Below, in pieces: positions 11,197-23,321 of a DNA stretch of 64,000 nucleotides (positions are counted from its first letter, which is position 1; each line of letters begins with the position of its first letter). The notes under the pieces are model-generated. The model was given only the letters and a program-made list of their open reading frames with translations. It did no database searches and was not told where the DNA came from. This DNA comes from Elysia chlorotica. Its lineage: Eukaryota; Mollusca; Gastropoda; Plakobranchidae. The stretch covers positions 459,606 through 523,605 of the forward strand of contig RQTK01000156.1 in assembly GCA_003991915.1 (NCBI GenBank), in the 5' to 3' direction. The translations under genes and the position numbers were made by a program.

Positions 11197-11659
11197 CATC
11201 GAAATTTTTAGTATGGATTGGGGAAAATATCAATCGTGAACGCGTTTTAAGCTTTTTGCCATGGAAAGGCAGCGATTGTTTTGTCTTGAACGTGTTTATA
11301 TTTTTGGGGGACTCCAGCCAGTCCTCTTTAACCAAGAAACAAAAATGTTCAACGTTATGACAATAGCAACAACAACAACAACAATAACAATAACAACACA
11401 TTTTTCTTTCTATATTTCATTCTAAATGGTGCTGGAGAATATGGAGTTCGAAACCCCAAAAAAGTTTAGGTACTTGTTCCATGGAGGTGAAGATACAGGA
11501 TGTATGACATAGCTAGAGCAGAATCATAAATATATTATACACCCTAAGAATGGTCCCCGTAGCTTATCGGGCACATACAATAACAATAGAACTCACCCTT
11601 ACGACGACTGTCCTCGTAGCACTATATCTACAGTCAGTGCTATAACTCTCTCGGACCTT

Positions 11660-11700
11660 TCGTTGGAAGCCGATGTTCTACCCCAGGACCCCCCCCCTTT
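11660..11700 (-). mobile_element. SINE head fragment
   Basis: The words GGAAGCCGATGTTCTACCCC and the following C run match the reverse complement of the tRNA-like head in the SINE at 14783-15035. The remaining SINE body is not present. Confidence 0.5.
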
Positions 11701-12009
11701 GAATAAGAGTCGCATGTAATTTATGACAAGAGACCGCATGCTGATTTGTCCTACAAACTTCCAATCAGATGCCACGCGCTCTGTCGAACGATCACCCCCC
11801 TCCCCCTCTTTGAAGAACGATGCTTGTAATTCTTTAAACTAACACAGAGGCGCCAAGGAAAAACCCAACTATTTCCATTTCAACGTTATGTACCAAAACC
11901 GCCCATCGGATGTCAAGATCAAAGGCGTAGGGAGATGAATACCTTCAACAAATAAACTCATGTCATCATCGTTTGAACTCGTGTCAGCCAGTATAAACTT
12001 TTCCCTTAA

Positions 12010-12015
12010 CTTTAT

Positions 12016-12092
<77 letters not shown>

Positions 12093-12118
12093 CATTTATC
12101 TATCTATCTATCTGTCTT
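12010..12118. repeat. (TATC)n microsatellite
   Basis: Tetranucleotide array with variants near its right end, separated by about 45 bp from a second array of the same unit. Confidence 0.97.
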
Positions 12119-12164
12119 TCTATTATCTGTTTGTTTGTCGGTGTATTGTTTCTTACTTTTATGT

Positions 12165-12298
<134 letters not shown>

Positions 12299-12703
12299 TA
12301 TTGATACATGTACATTTAAATATTAATCTTAAGTCTTTGTTTTGACTTAGACTTAGATTGTGACTAAAGAAAGGCCTAATCAGATGGCTATAATCTACAG
12401 ACTACATGTAGTTCGGTTTAAATACAAACTAAAATACAATTCAGAATAAACGTATTGAAAACTACTTTCTTCTTCTAAAATCTTCATTTTGCTTGATTGG
12501 GCCCAATGACTGGATGTAAAATGCGTGGGAATTAATTTCGTATGCGAAGCGCACTATTATAGTTGGCTAAACAGTCGTGTAAATTTTATGTTTTATTCAG
12601 AAGTGGTTAGGGCAGTTCCCATTTTTCAAATTTATCTCTTCGGGGTAAAAGATACCCGCGTCATAATCCAGTTTTCACTTTTCACCTCTGCAGAAATTAA
12701 GGC

Positions 12704-12975
12704 AATCGAACTGCATCAATGGTAGAGAGTTAGTCCCAAGCTCCAGATCCAAAGGTCCGCGGTTCGAATCCCACAATTGGCCAAAAATATATTTGTCCTC
12801 TTTAGTCCCCTACTCGGTGGTTCGGTGTCAGTATGTGACCGGCTAAGACAGGAGTCCAGGTCTCCCCGTCCTGTCTCGTGTGTGGCAGCACATAAAAGTG
12901 TATGAGACCAGTCTTTGAGCCCATCCATAATATGGCTCATTTCACGCTGATGTTGAACGTTAAGCCACCATCTTA
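12704..12975 (+). mobile_element. tRNA-derived SINE, related subfamily
   Basis: Head with an A box (ATGGTAGAGAGTTAGTCCC) and a clean B box (GGTTCGAATCCC at about 12763). The body has TCGGTGTCAGT, GTGACCGGCTAAGAC, GTCTCGTGTGTGGCAGCA, and a diverged end TGATGTTGAACGTTAAGCC. It lacks the AACTC tail. Closest within this window to the SINE segments at 47.2 and 48.6 kb, which share GGCTAAGACxGGAGTCCA. Confidence 0.8.
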
Positions 12976-13267
12976 CCTCTACATAGCTCTACAGATATCA
13001 AGAACCGCAGAGTGTCGCGTCTTATTCCTGTTAAAAAACCGCCCACTATTTTTTCGGGTAAAATTTAATAATCAACGTAAATGTATGGAACACTTATAAT
13101 TTTATGTGGTACTATTCATGATGTTGGTCATGGTGTATATAATAATAGACAGCCTATTGAAATTGAAATAAATATAGATTTAAGCATTTCTGCCCGATAA
13201 TCATAACTAATGTAAATTATCAACGTATTGGGACAGGCAATATTGCGTGCTTCCATACAGAGACAGT

Positions 13268-13345
13268 GCGGTGATACTATGACTCTTGTATCAGTCGTTC
13301 ACATTATACTGACACCGACCCAACTAGTAGCTGACGTATCACACA
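13268..13345 (-). mobile_element. decayed SINE fragment
   Basis: Contains GACACCGACCCAAC and an ATGACTC-TGT-TCAG-TCACATTA series in the same order as the reverse-oriented SINE at 14783-15035. Both the head and the 3' tail are unrecognisable. Confidence 0.5.
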
Positions 13346-14055
13346 AAGCTGCGACGACGCTCAACGCTAATGATCCATATCCATAATAGAAACAAAACAA
13401 AGCGAAACAAAAAATTCACTTCGGTGCATTTATTAACTTTGCCCATACTTACCGACATCTCGGTGTCATTCAAGTGCCAACAACCGTAACGATATTTTTC
13501 ACGTTTTTTTTTTTGTTGTTGTTTTTTTTTGTTGTTGTTTTTTTTTCTTATTTAAAAGAAGTTATTGTAATTTAATTGTATAATTCTAATGAAGCACGAC
13601 AATAGTACGCTCAAAAGTACCAGCTGTAGACATCCCATTTGCATGAACCTCTATTGTGATTTGATGTTTTCACACGACTGCTCATCTTTACGTGTAAACT
13701 ACATAAGTTCACAAGAAGGAAAACAACGTTCATTTCATGGTTTGCAAAACGTGCCTTTTTATTTTTTTTTCAGTGGGATTAAACTAGCAGCTGATGGTCC
13801 AAATTAAGAAAAGCTTTTTCCAGGTAAAACAAAAATTATCGCAATGTAATCTGAATTTTTATAATCCAGGCTATCATGATATTTTTATGTTTTTTATTTT
13901 TAATTTCAAAACTTGCTTCAAAACCCGGTTATTCGGTTAATTTGTTTATTCTCGGCGAAGTATTTAATAAATAATTATAAAATGGCAATTATTGTTTCAC
14001 GACTGACGAAAAGACAATATAATTGTTACTATTGTATAACAACTGCCACTACTAA
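13346..14055. other. intergenic, no gene seen
   Basis: AT-rich sequence with a T/G-rich low-complexity stretch (about 13505-13548, GTT interspersed with poly-T). A short reading frame near 13589-13807 shows no recognisable protein. Confidence 0.5.
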
Positions 14056-14272
<217 letters not shown>

Positions 14273-14782
14273 ATCATATCCTATTGTCACTGATGAATTT
14301 TTTAGATCACCCAACAATTAATCGTGACATGACACTTCAAATAAAATTTGACATTTTCTTATAACCTTTTCATATATTTTAAAGGGATTAAACATTCAAT
14401 CAAAAATGAATATCAAGGAAGAATCCTGCCTTTTGATTTAAACACTTTAGCACATAAATTTAGTATAAAGTATGTTTTTATTATCCATTATAATCATTTT
14501 GAAAGTTATTAAACCATTGTACATATACTAATTTTTCTATTCTTCTATAGTGAGCAGTGCTTTAAATTATGCCATTATCTGAAGGGGAGGTAACATTCAA
14601 AAACAAGGCAAGGACAGGCTGAACATTGTAAATGCAGGAGGAATTTTAGGGAAAAAAGGTATGCTGATCTTGACTTTTTTGCGAGTACAACAAACAAAAA
14701 TTAGTGTTCGAAATTTTGAAAGATCCCACACATCCATTGTACAAATAATATGAAAGCGGACAAATAGAGCGTGACGCTAGAT

Positions 14783-15035
14783 GCTGTTGTTGTTGAGTTG
14801 GTTTAACGTCCAACATCAGCACTATATAGGCTATATTGTGGACGGACCCCAAAACTGACGTCAACAATTTATGTGCTGCCACACACGAGACAGGGTGGGG
14901 ATACCATGACTCCTGTCTCAGCTGGTCACATTAACATGACACCGACCCAACCAGTAGGGAGCGCAATCGCCAGGGCTCGAACCCTGACCTTTTGTGTCGG
15001 AAGCCGATGTTCTACCCCAGGGCCACTGCGCCCCC
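14783..15035 (-). mobile_element. full-length tRNA-derived SINE with target-site duplication
   Basis: Reverse-oriented SINE. The tRNA-like head is at the right (GGAAGCCGATGTTCTACC complement, B box GGGCTCGAACC complement near 14973). The 3' end at the left reads GAGTTGGTTTAACGTCC. It is flanked by a 15-bp direct repeat, AGCGTGACGCTAGAT at 14768-14782 and AGCGTGACTCTAGAT at 15036-15050, with one mismatch. That is the expected target-site duplication of LINE-mobilised retroposition and fixes both ends. Confidence 0.92.
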
Positions 15036-15568
15036 AGCGTGACTCTAGATACAGAACAACAAAGCCACGAACATACAAGCATTCACACTTCTTTATAACA
15101 AAACTAATTAGTTATTTTCAATAATAAACATAAAAAGGCACTGCAGGACAAGACACCGTCTACCTCACCTAAAATATAAATGCAATACTTGTACCATATT
15201 TTATTTTAAGCTTATTACAGTTATGGCATTTCTATGTTCGTAATGCTTTGGGTAAGTCAAAACAATGTTGCCTCTATAATTATACAACACTTTCTTTACA
15301 TTATGAAATAATCTTATATTTTTCTATTATGCAGTATTGATGCATTTTATGTTTTTCCCTTATGGACTACAACATAATATTATGTGCAATACTATAATCA
15401 CATTTTAGGTGAAAGATCTAAGAACTGAGTTAAATACAAGCTAAATGACTTTAGTACATAATAATTAATAGCGAATAATTAGCTCTATTAAGAAAAACAA
15501 AATAATTTCCTCATGAGCCTCTGTTAACATTTTTTTAAATTTTCTCTTCAGGTTTTCAAAGCTCCAAA
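15036..15568. other. upstream region of MFS transporter gene
   Basis: AT-rich. A convincing 3' splice site (TTTTCTCTTCAG) ends at about 15551, 17 bases before the transporter ATG. A 5' exon therefore probably lies in or left of this stretch. No upstream coding exon could be recognised. Confidence 0.5.
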
Positions 15569-17059
15569 ATGCGTCCCAGCTACAGAAAAGCACTTATCTT
15601 GACTGGTTCAATTATGAATGCCCTTCCCACCTCCATATCAAGCTATTACGGCAATCTCTTACCATACATCAACTCGTATTATAATGCACATCGAAGCAAT
15701 ACGAAGCCACGCGTGGATCCACTGTGGGTTGTTTCAGTGTTTGAGACTACTTTCGTTTTGGGTATGATCCTCACTAGCCCTGCAGCTCATCGCTTTGGCA
15801 AATACCCGTCTCTATTAATAGGCAATGCAGTTCTAGCCTTTTCTGTGATAAGTGGTTATCTGACAATCGCAGAACCACTGGCTTTTGTTTCCTTATTTGG
15901 AGGCCTGCTGGGGACTTCTGTTGGAATGGTATATGGTTTGATTGTGAATCTCTTGCTGCAGCAAATGCCACACTCTAGAGGACTGGCCACGGGGATTATG
16001 TCTACTGGCCCTGTGTTGGGTGGCCTTATTTTCATAGGTGTGTCCTATCTTGTGATCAACCCGAACAACAAGAAACCGAACTTGGTGATACAAAACAAAA
16101 TTTACTTCTCCGACAAGGAACTTATAGAGAGAGTCCCTGTCTACTTCCTAGTGATGGGAGCGATTACCATTGCCTCTTTATTTACCGGATCTGCTCTGAT
16201 GTATCTGGGCAGTGAGAAGCTTGTTCAAGACCACGATGAAGAAACGATAGTCCAGAAAAATGACCAAAGTGGTGTGAGCAAAGGGCATGCTAGACATAAA
16301 AGTGATGAAGCAGTACCAATAACAGCATCCGGTATTCGAGTTTACAGCATCAATACAATGGGAGAAGATACCACAACTGAGGTTACTGTGAGTTTTACGC
16401 CCATAAACGGTGAAATATCGGAGAAAAAAGGAACAAACGGTTTTATGAGTGATAGCCGATGCAGCACAAAACCCGACAGTCATGGCGATCTCTCTCCTCG
16501 AGATGCAGTAAGAACTGCTAGGTTTTGGTTGGTATTGCTCGCCTACGTGGCTTCCAACCACACAAACTATCTGCATTTAAATCTGTACAAGGAGTATGGG
16601 CAACAGGCCATTTCTGACGACGCTTTGCTAGTAACCACGGGAATAATAAGTCAGGCAGGAATGGTAGTTGTCCGGCCGCTATTGGGGTTATTTAGCGACA
16701 AGTTCAGCATCCGCATCACATGCGTACTCGTGAACGCCTCATCCTGTCTCTTCATGGCCTTGATGGTAGTTGTACTTCGCATCTGCCCTTGGGCATACAT
16801 GGTTATAATCGTCATTGAGACTATAGGCGTGTCGCCGCACACGATGCTCTTTGTGCTACTGTTGGCGTTTGAGTTTGGGAAAACCCATTGTGCTTCAAAT
16901 TTTGGTTTTCTACGCCTCGGCAATATTTTCATAGTTCTTGTAGAGCCATTTGCTGTCGATACTATCATTAGGAAAATTGGCTATGATTGGTTGTTTCTAA
17001 CTGGTTCTTCCGCTGCAGGCATTGCCACATTGGCAATCATGGCATTGGACTGGGTATGA
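15569..17059 (+). CDS. 12-TM major facilitator superfamily transporter (monocarboxylate/OFA-like)
   Basis: Intact 496-residue reading frame with two halves of six membrane segments. TM1-TM6 span about residues 7-212. A hydrophilic loop follows (about 213-310, rich in K/E/S/T). TM7-TM12 span about 313-495. Motif-A-like sequences occur at the TM2-3 turn (AHRFGKYPS) and at TM8-9 (LLGLFSDKFS), and TM5 has RGLATGIMSTGPVLGG, typical of the monocarboxylate and oxalate:formate-antiporter branches. It is expected to move small carboxylates or similar solutes across a membrane; the substrate cannot be told. An acceptor-like AG lies 17 bases before the ATG, and the frame stays open back to it (GFQSSK before the Met), so a short N-terminal extension is possible. 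The terminal TGG/GTATGA also resembles a splice donor, but all 12 segments are already present. A paralogous last exon lies at 10271-10488. Confidence 0.9.
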   Translation: MRPSYRKALILTGSIMNALPTSISSYYGNLLPYINSYYNAHRSNTKPRVDPLWVVSVFETTFVLGMILTSPAAHRFGKYPSLLIGNAVLAFSVISGYLTIAEPLAFVSLFGGLLGTSVGMVYGLIVNLLLQQMPHSRGLATGIMSTGPVLGGLIFIGVSYLVINPNNKKPNLVIQNKIYFSDKELIERVPVYFLVMGAITIASLFTGSALMYLGSEKLVQDHDEETIVQKNDQSGVSKGHARHKSDEAVPITASGIRVYSINTMGEDTTTEVTVSFTPINGEISEKKGTNGFMSDSRCSTKPDSHGDLSPRDAVRTARFWLVLLAYVASNHTNYLHLNLYKEYGQQAISDDALLVTTGIISQAGMVVVRPLLGLFSDKFSIRITCVLVNASSCLFMALMVVVLRICPWAYMVIIVIETIGVSPHTMLFVLLLAFEFGKTHCASNFGFLRLGNIFIVLVEPFAVDTIIRKIGYDWLFLTGSSAAGIATLAIMALDWV

Positions 17060-19084
17060 TTTATAATTTTATTTAAAACATTTTTTTCCTTCGTTTTCAT
17101 GCGAAATGAGGTTAACATAAAAATCATCACCGTGCTACGATTATGGCATGGACGACACTTACGCCACAAAGCAAGATTAATGGTATATTGTTGTACATGT
17201 GAAAAAGAGACATGTCTAGCTAAACTTTCAGATTAAAATGCGCTCATAGATTTTATCTTTATCTTATGAAAAACTTGTGTCTGGTTTCAAATACTTTTTT
17301 TTACTCTACTACAAAATGACGCTGTGGCATTTCTATTTGTTGAACATCTCTGCTGACTTCCAACAACATGGAATAACTTTTAGCGAAGTCTCCCAAGTTA
17401 GCGTTCAATCACAGATTTCACTGTTCTATATAGGTGTCTTTTCTTTTCTTTTTATTTTTTTTTTAGCTTTCTCACCCATATATTCTCATTCAATCAAATT
17501 TTATTTATAGATGGATATTATTTAAAACTAATTCTTATTTTTCTCATTCATCTTTCCGTCGTTGACTTTGAATCGGAGCCTAGCAGTTGAATGAGAATTA
17601 CAAGGTCGCAAGATTGTCACTTACATTGAGACAGCATTCCTGCGAAACATGTGCCAAAAAGGGATATCTTATTCATTTATGTACACTATTTTGGGCAGAG
17701 TTGTGCGACTTTGGTGATTGGTTGGGCTGGCAGCTTTGAGAATTGTAAATACTTTGTGAAAATATGTAGGTGTGTGTGTTGTTTTTTTTAGAGTGAGAAG
17801 AGCTCCCAGAATGTTGGCGTCATGAGTAAATATAATCATAGGCTTAGATAAATTACTACTGTTTGATGAAGAGAAAACAGCAAAGCCTAATAGTTTACTG
17901 GTGAAACGAATTATTAATATTTATTATATACCGCCTCATCATAGGCATTATGTCGCATGCATTACCATAATTATTGTCCGACCCGGTTGGTTAATTTTTT
18001 TAAAGTGTGCATTGTAGATTTCTCATAAAAGTGCATTAAACTTGAGCTTTTATCGACTTTTTACATTCACTCTTGTTTACTTATATTTTGTGTCGCTTTG
18101 TTTATAATGTAAAAGTTATATTCATTTTAAAATGATCTTATTGATTTGTTTAATAATATGTATTGCTTTTTTAACGTTGGCCTATCACACGTATCGTTGT
18201 TTGTTTTTTTCAGCAATACAAAAAAAAATAAATAGAGAGATGTCAACTTTAAATTTAATGTAAGGATTCCATAAACTAAGCAAAGTAGCCTAAAAATAAA
18301 GAGAAGAATACGAATAACGTTTAATAATAATTATTTGTTCTTGTGGATTTGGTAAATAAAATATGAGCGCAAAGGTAATCCAAAACAAAAACATTTACAC
18401 CAAAACCTGATTACAAGCAGTAGGCCTACTCATAGAACCATGATATAGGCCTAGTCATAGTAAAGTCAGTAAGTCAAACATAAATACCCGCTTAAGTCAA
18501 ACCTTGTTTAAAACAAACTATGGCTTTATGTAAACTATTTCTGAGGGTACATTTCCTCTTTTTTAGATTTTGCACACCTCTTGTTAATATAAACGTGGGA
18601 TAAGATAAACTTTTGGGCTATCCCCTACCAGGTTATCTTATGCGGATTCCACTAAACATGAATTGTCGTTTTCTTGTAATTTCTGGGCCTACGTTCTGAA
18701 TTATTATAACCACGTGTATTAAGTTTATGCCTTTGCGTTTTATTATTTTCGACTTTATTTCTTCGAAATCAAAATCGCTATGTGCGTTAAACACACAATT
18801 CTATAAATTTGAAGTGTGTGTTTTGACTTATGGGTAGTAGGCGTTGTACAGATTGTGTTCTTGTCCGCTCTGTGCATGGCAACTGCTATAATGCAGAGAA
18901 AATAAACTCAAGCGGTGTAGTCTATACTTATTGAATATGCTATTAAAAATACATGTCAATGCGTGTTTTTGTTTTGTTTTGTTTTTTTCCTGTGCATACT
19001 ATCACTTTTATGTCTTTTAAACATCGCATTCTAAATTTGTAATAGTCCTGCATAAACGGTCATAATTAAAACACGAGATCTCTC
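17060..19084. other. gene-poor AT-rich region
   Basis: No convincing exon. The first few hundred bases are probably the 3' UTR of the MFS gene. A reading frame at 17277-17510 is T-rich, low in complexity and lacks any family signature. Confidence 0.55.
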
Positions 19085-19240
19085 ATCCCTCTCTCNNNNN
19101 NNNNNNNNNNNNNNNNNNNNNNNNNNNNNNNNNNNNNNNNNNNNNNNNNNNNNNNNNNNNNNNNNNNNNNNNNNNNNNNNNNNNNNNNNNNNNNNNNNNN
19201 NNNNNNNNNNCTCTCTCTCTTTCTCTCTTTCTCTCTCTGA
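19085..19240. repeat. (CT)n microsatellite containing a 115-base assembly gap
   Basis: CT repeat on both sides of unresolved bases (N) from 19096 to 19210. The true length of the array is unknown. Confidence 0.95.
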
Positions 19241-19660
19241 GCAGTCGAGGATCGTACAATATGTACACCTAAAGAGCATGACTTTGATAAGACATTATGT
19301 ACTTTTAATTGGTTATAATTGAATACTAAATAATAAGGGCTATTATAATGTAAAACTTTATGTTATTATTACTAATATTATTTTTTTTTTTTTTGATCAA
19401 TAGCAATTGCAATAATTCTCATGCAGACAGTCAAAGTTGAATCTAAAAAACGTGAGGTATCAACGACAATAATTATTAGCGTTGTACCCCTTCACAGAGA
19501 CCTCTCTCGGAAAATTTTGTACGACTTACATGACAATAATAATTGAGTTATCAATCCATTCCATTCATTGAGTATAACTAAGATGATGGATGAAAATATC
19601 CGTGTCGTGTAAGATAAGGTAAAAGAGAACATCATCAATGGAAAGAAACAGGCTAAGTTA

Positions 19661-20678
19661 CATTTTGTTGGAGAAGGAATGAACTAGGCCGGGGACAATT
19701 AGGCGGTGTTTTGTTTTTAACCAAAGAAAAATGGTCGACCGATAAAATGATATAAAAAATTGACACCTCTTTCTTGGACTCGTAGATGTCTGAGCCTTTA
19801 AAGCAACTGAAAATAATATTATTTTTTTTCTACTGCACAGTATATGTTTGATGTTGTCAGTTTTCTCAGAAGTCTGTAAATGTCGTAGGACCCACTTGGC
19901 ACTTTGGTGGTGTTCCTAAACGTACATTATAATCATGTGTTTACAATATTATATTAGGCAACCACGGTAAACTTGCTGTAATAAGTCTATAGCTAGTCCT
20001 CTAAATAAACTACTCGATAATTACCTTTACAATTTTTACAACTCTTAATCGTGCATTTTGATGCTCCTAAATTCAAAAAGCCCAATTTTCAACTTGTGCC
20101 TGACTCATCGTGGTTACTTCCCATAATTATTACAAAATAGGCACCAAATCGTGATTTATACTTTTACAGCAAAACGAAAAACAACCAACTATACACGTAT
20201 GCCTTACTTCATTAGAATGTCTCTCTCTCTCTCTGTCTCTCTCTCCCTCTCTCTCTCTATCTCTCTCTCTCTCTCGATTACGTATTTATCTATGCCTTTC
20301 AACTCTTATCTATCTGATTACTATTTTTTACTTAAACTCTCTCTATCTAAATACATGCATAAATATACTTTTTTACCTGCATAATTATGATATAGTATCG
20401 TTCAGTCTTATCACATTTCATAATTGGGACAGGCGTAAGAAGAAGCAAAGTGATCCTGTGATCCAACTAATTATAACTTACATGGGCGTAATGAGGGCTT
20501 TTTAACTGTCAGATTCAGTAACACAATTTTCTACTCTACCAACAAGACAATGACAAGTATACCCTTCTAGTCGACGCCTCGACGGTCCAGACGAAAGGGA
20601 CTCAGTTCAAATCAATGGGAGATGAGAGATTTTGACTAACACTAACCATCCTACTGGTATTAAAAGTTGATTGTTGAA
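19661..20678. repeat. tandem duplication, unit 1 (about 1.02 kb)
   Basis: Shares, in order, with unit 2 (20679-21699): the start CATTTT..GGAGAAGG, AAACCAAAGAAAAATGGTC, ACCGATAAAATGA, GGTGGTGTTCCTAAACGTAC, GGCAACCACGGTAAAC, AAGTCTATAGCTAGTCCTC, AAAAAGCCCAATTTTC, GTATGCCTTACTTCATT, TATACCCTTC-AGTCGACG, and CCTACTGGTATTAAAAGTTG. It has a (CT)n insertion (20220-20276) where unit 2 has only a short pyrimidine run. Not coding. Confidence 0.9.
20220..20276. repeat. (CT)n microsatellite
   Basis: Short interrupted CT array inside unit 1 of the tandem duplication. Confidence 0.9.
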
Positions 20679-21699
20679 CATTTTATAGGAGAAGGCACGA
20701 AACAAGCTGACGGCAGTAAGGTTGTGTTTTTTTTTTTTTTGTTTTTTTTTAAACCAAAGAAAAATGGTCTACCGATAAAATGAAAGGAAAATTGAAATCT
20801 ATTTGTTGGATTCCTATATGCCTAAGCTTTTAAAGCAACAGAATACATAATATGATTGTGTGTGTTTTACTGTCAGTTTTTCTCAGAAATCTGCAAATGT
20901 AATCAGCCCCACTCGACACGTTGGTGGTGTTCCTAAACGTACATTATAATTATGAATGGACAATATTATATTGGCAACCACGGTAAACAGACATAAGTTG
21001 CCGTAATAAGTCTATAGCTAGTCCTCTAAATAATAGTAAAACTGCTCTATAATTACCCTTACATTTTCAAATGGAATTTATCTGGTTTTAGAAAAGATAA
21101 AGTTGAACATTACAATTGTTAATTAGACATGATGATGCTTCTAAACTCAAAAAGCCCAATTTTCGACTTGTGCCTTACTCACCATGGTTACTTCACATAT
21201 TACAGGTGGACAAGATCAAGCGCCAATTCGTGATTTATAATTATACTTTTACAAGAAAAAACCCCACAAAACTACAACATAGAAGTATGCCTTACTTCAT
21301 TTGAATGAGCCCCTCCCCCCTATTTATCTACTACGTATTTATCTATGCCTCGCATTTAGCTCTGTAATAGTAATCTATTTGTGTTTAATATCTTTATACC
21401 TAAACTCTCTCTATCTAAATATAGTATTGTTCAGTCTAATCACATGTCATCATTATAACAGGCGTAGGAAGAGGCAAAGTGACCCTGTGTTCCAACTTAT
21501 ATGTGCGTTATAAGGGCCTTTTAATTGTCAGATTCAGTAACACCATTTTCTACTCTAGCAAGAATGTCATGTCCAGTCGTAATGGCGTATACCCTTCCAG
21601 TCGACGGCCTTGACGAAAGGGACTCAGTTCAAATCCATGAGGGATGAGAGATTTTGGCTTACACTAACCGTCCTACTGGTATTAAAAGTTGATGGTTGA
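20679..21699. repeat. tandem duplication, unit 2
   Basis: Second copy of the ~1.02-kb unit, clearly diverged by substitutions and small indels. A poly-T expansion lies near 20730-20749. No reading frame is conserved between the copies, which argues against a duplicated gene. Confidence 0.9.
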
Positions 21700-22449
21700 G
21701 CTATCATAATTAAAGGCCTAGTGATAAACTTCTTTTAGTTAGATTGCAGAAAAAAAATAGCTTCAGCAACCCGATGCTAGTCAAAACACTAAGTGATTCC
21801 ATTACTAAGCGAATAAGGCGGCTCTATGAACACTTACGTGGCTATATCAATGTACCACTACCAGGTTCCAGTGCATCTACTTGAACTGCAGCGGATTTTT
21901 AAAGAGTTGATTAGATTACATTAGAAATGGTTTTGTTTGTTAGCTAATTTTACCAGGAAATTGCCATGATTAATCATAAATTGGCTTTAAACACAAAAAT
22001 AAAAAAGCAAAACAAATACTTATTCATTTTTTTACTTTATTATTCAAAGCATTTTAATCCATACATTCATGTATTTATATAAACGAAATTGGCATTATAA
22101 AGTTATACGTGAAAAACAAATAAACTTTGAAAATACATGTACTATAGCAAAACTGGAAGGCTTGAAAAATGACAGCTTCCTTATAAAAAGACAAACAAAA
22201 AACAAACAATGAAAAGGGGAATTTCGGTGTTAAAAGGAAATTTAAAAAAAAACAAGACACTATATAACAAAATAAATAAATTCACACTGAAGATGTTAAA
22301 GACAAAGTAAATAAATATCTTTTCTTTCAACACCATTCTGCATTGACGGTGTCAGTCACTGTACACATGCAGTTTAACATTCCAAGAGAGAAAAGAATCA
22401 ACACCGCGTTGTTGGCGACCGCCTGTCTCAGGAGACAATGGAGTATTTG

Positions 22450-22625
22450 AACCTAGTACTAGGTAAGAATAGATCAGTTGTGTGGCTGAATGGCAGCGCC
22501 TGCTGTGGCTGAACAGGCCGATTTTGGAGTAGCAAGTCCTGTTACAGTTTTGACATGGGAATTCAGCATCAGCCTCTTCTGGTTCTGAGGTTCTGACGCC
22601 CTATGGCGTCAACACAGTACATATA
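22450..22625 (-). pseudogene. non-LTR retrotransposon tail (reverse-transcriptase C-terminal Cys/His knuckle)
   Basis: The minus strand reads about 40 residues with FPCQNCNRTC, then SKIGLFSHSRRCHS. This C-x2-C-x(n)-GL-x-SH-x-R-x-C arrangement is typical of the extreme C terminus of invertebrate endonuclease-reverse-transcriptase polyproteins. Stops surround it and no polymerase domain is adjacent, so it is a 5'-truncated dead copy. It could alternatively be a chance zinc-knuckle-like exon, but no splice partners are seen. Confidence 0.6.
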
Positions 22626-23321
22626 CAATTAAATACCATGCTTCATTATAATCATATTATCACAATTCAGATTGCTTCTGTAGTCTGTGGGAATAAAAAT
22701 CATAACAGTCAAGTATATTTACACTTTGACACAGCATGATAATCAGTCATGCTTTGTTTTTTTGTTGTTACAAAAAGACAAGAAGTATTTCAATCATTAA
22801 TATCTCTATACTTTTTCTGCAGCCAAACTATAAAATATGCATTTAATGGGTTTATTTCACATAATTACTAAGCTGCGACAGCAGATTAAAAGGCCATATA
22901 ACAGGAAGGGCAGAGTTCCTGACTTTGGATAAGGCAGGCCTCTAGGATATCTATAAAGTATAAATAGAACCTATTTAAAGCTGGAGTTTTATGCGCAGTA
23001 ATGCTAAGTAGTAGTGAATTGCGACTTGAATAATTTCTTGACTTTTTATCAGCACAACTTTCAAAAAAGACTACTTTGACAAAATTATTTCATTCAATTA
23101 CAAAAAAAAAAATTGTTTAAATTGATTCCACAACTTTTGGATTTAGAAATACCAACAAGTTCAAAACATGTCCTTTTTAAATATATAAAAATAATAATTA
23201 AAATCCTTCTACTCGATGCTTAAGATTAATTTTTTTTTTCAGTTGATGCACAAGAATCCTTTTAAAGGTTTATAGAGCTAATAGTTAGCTGATGGTAACA
23301 CATACATACGCATATTAATCT

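Noticed and set aside
12704..12790. Possible functional tRNA gene (A and B boxes present)
   Set aside because: No complete cloverleaf with paired acceptor stem, and the sequence continues into the SINE body.
17277..17510. Membrane-like 77-codon frame after the MFS gene
   Set aside because: Phe/Tyr-rich translation of T-rich DNA, probably 3' UTR; no family match.
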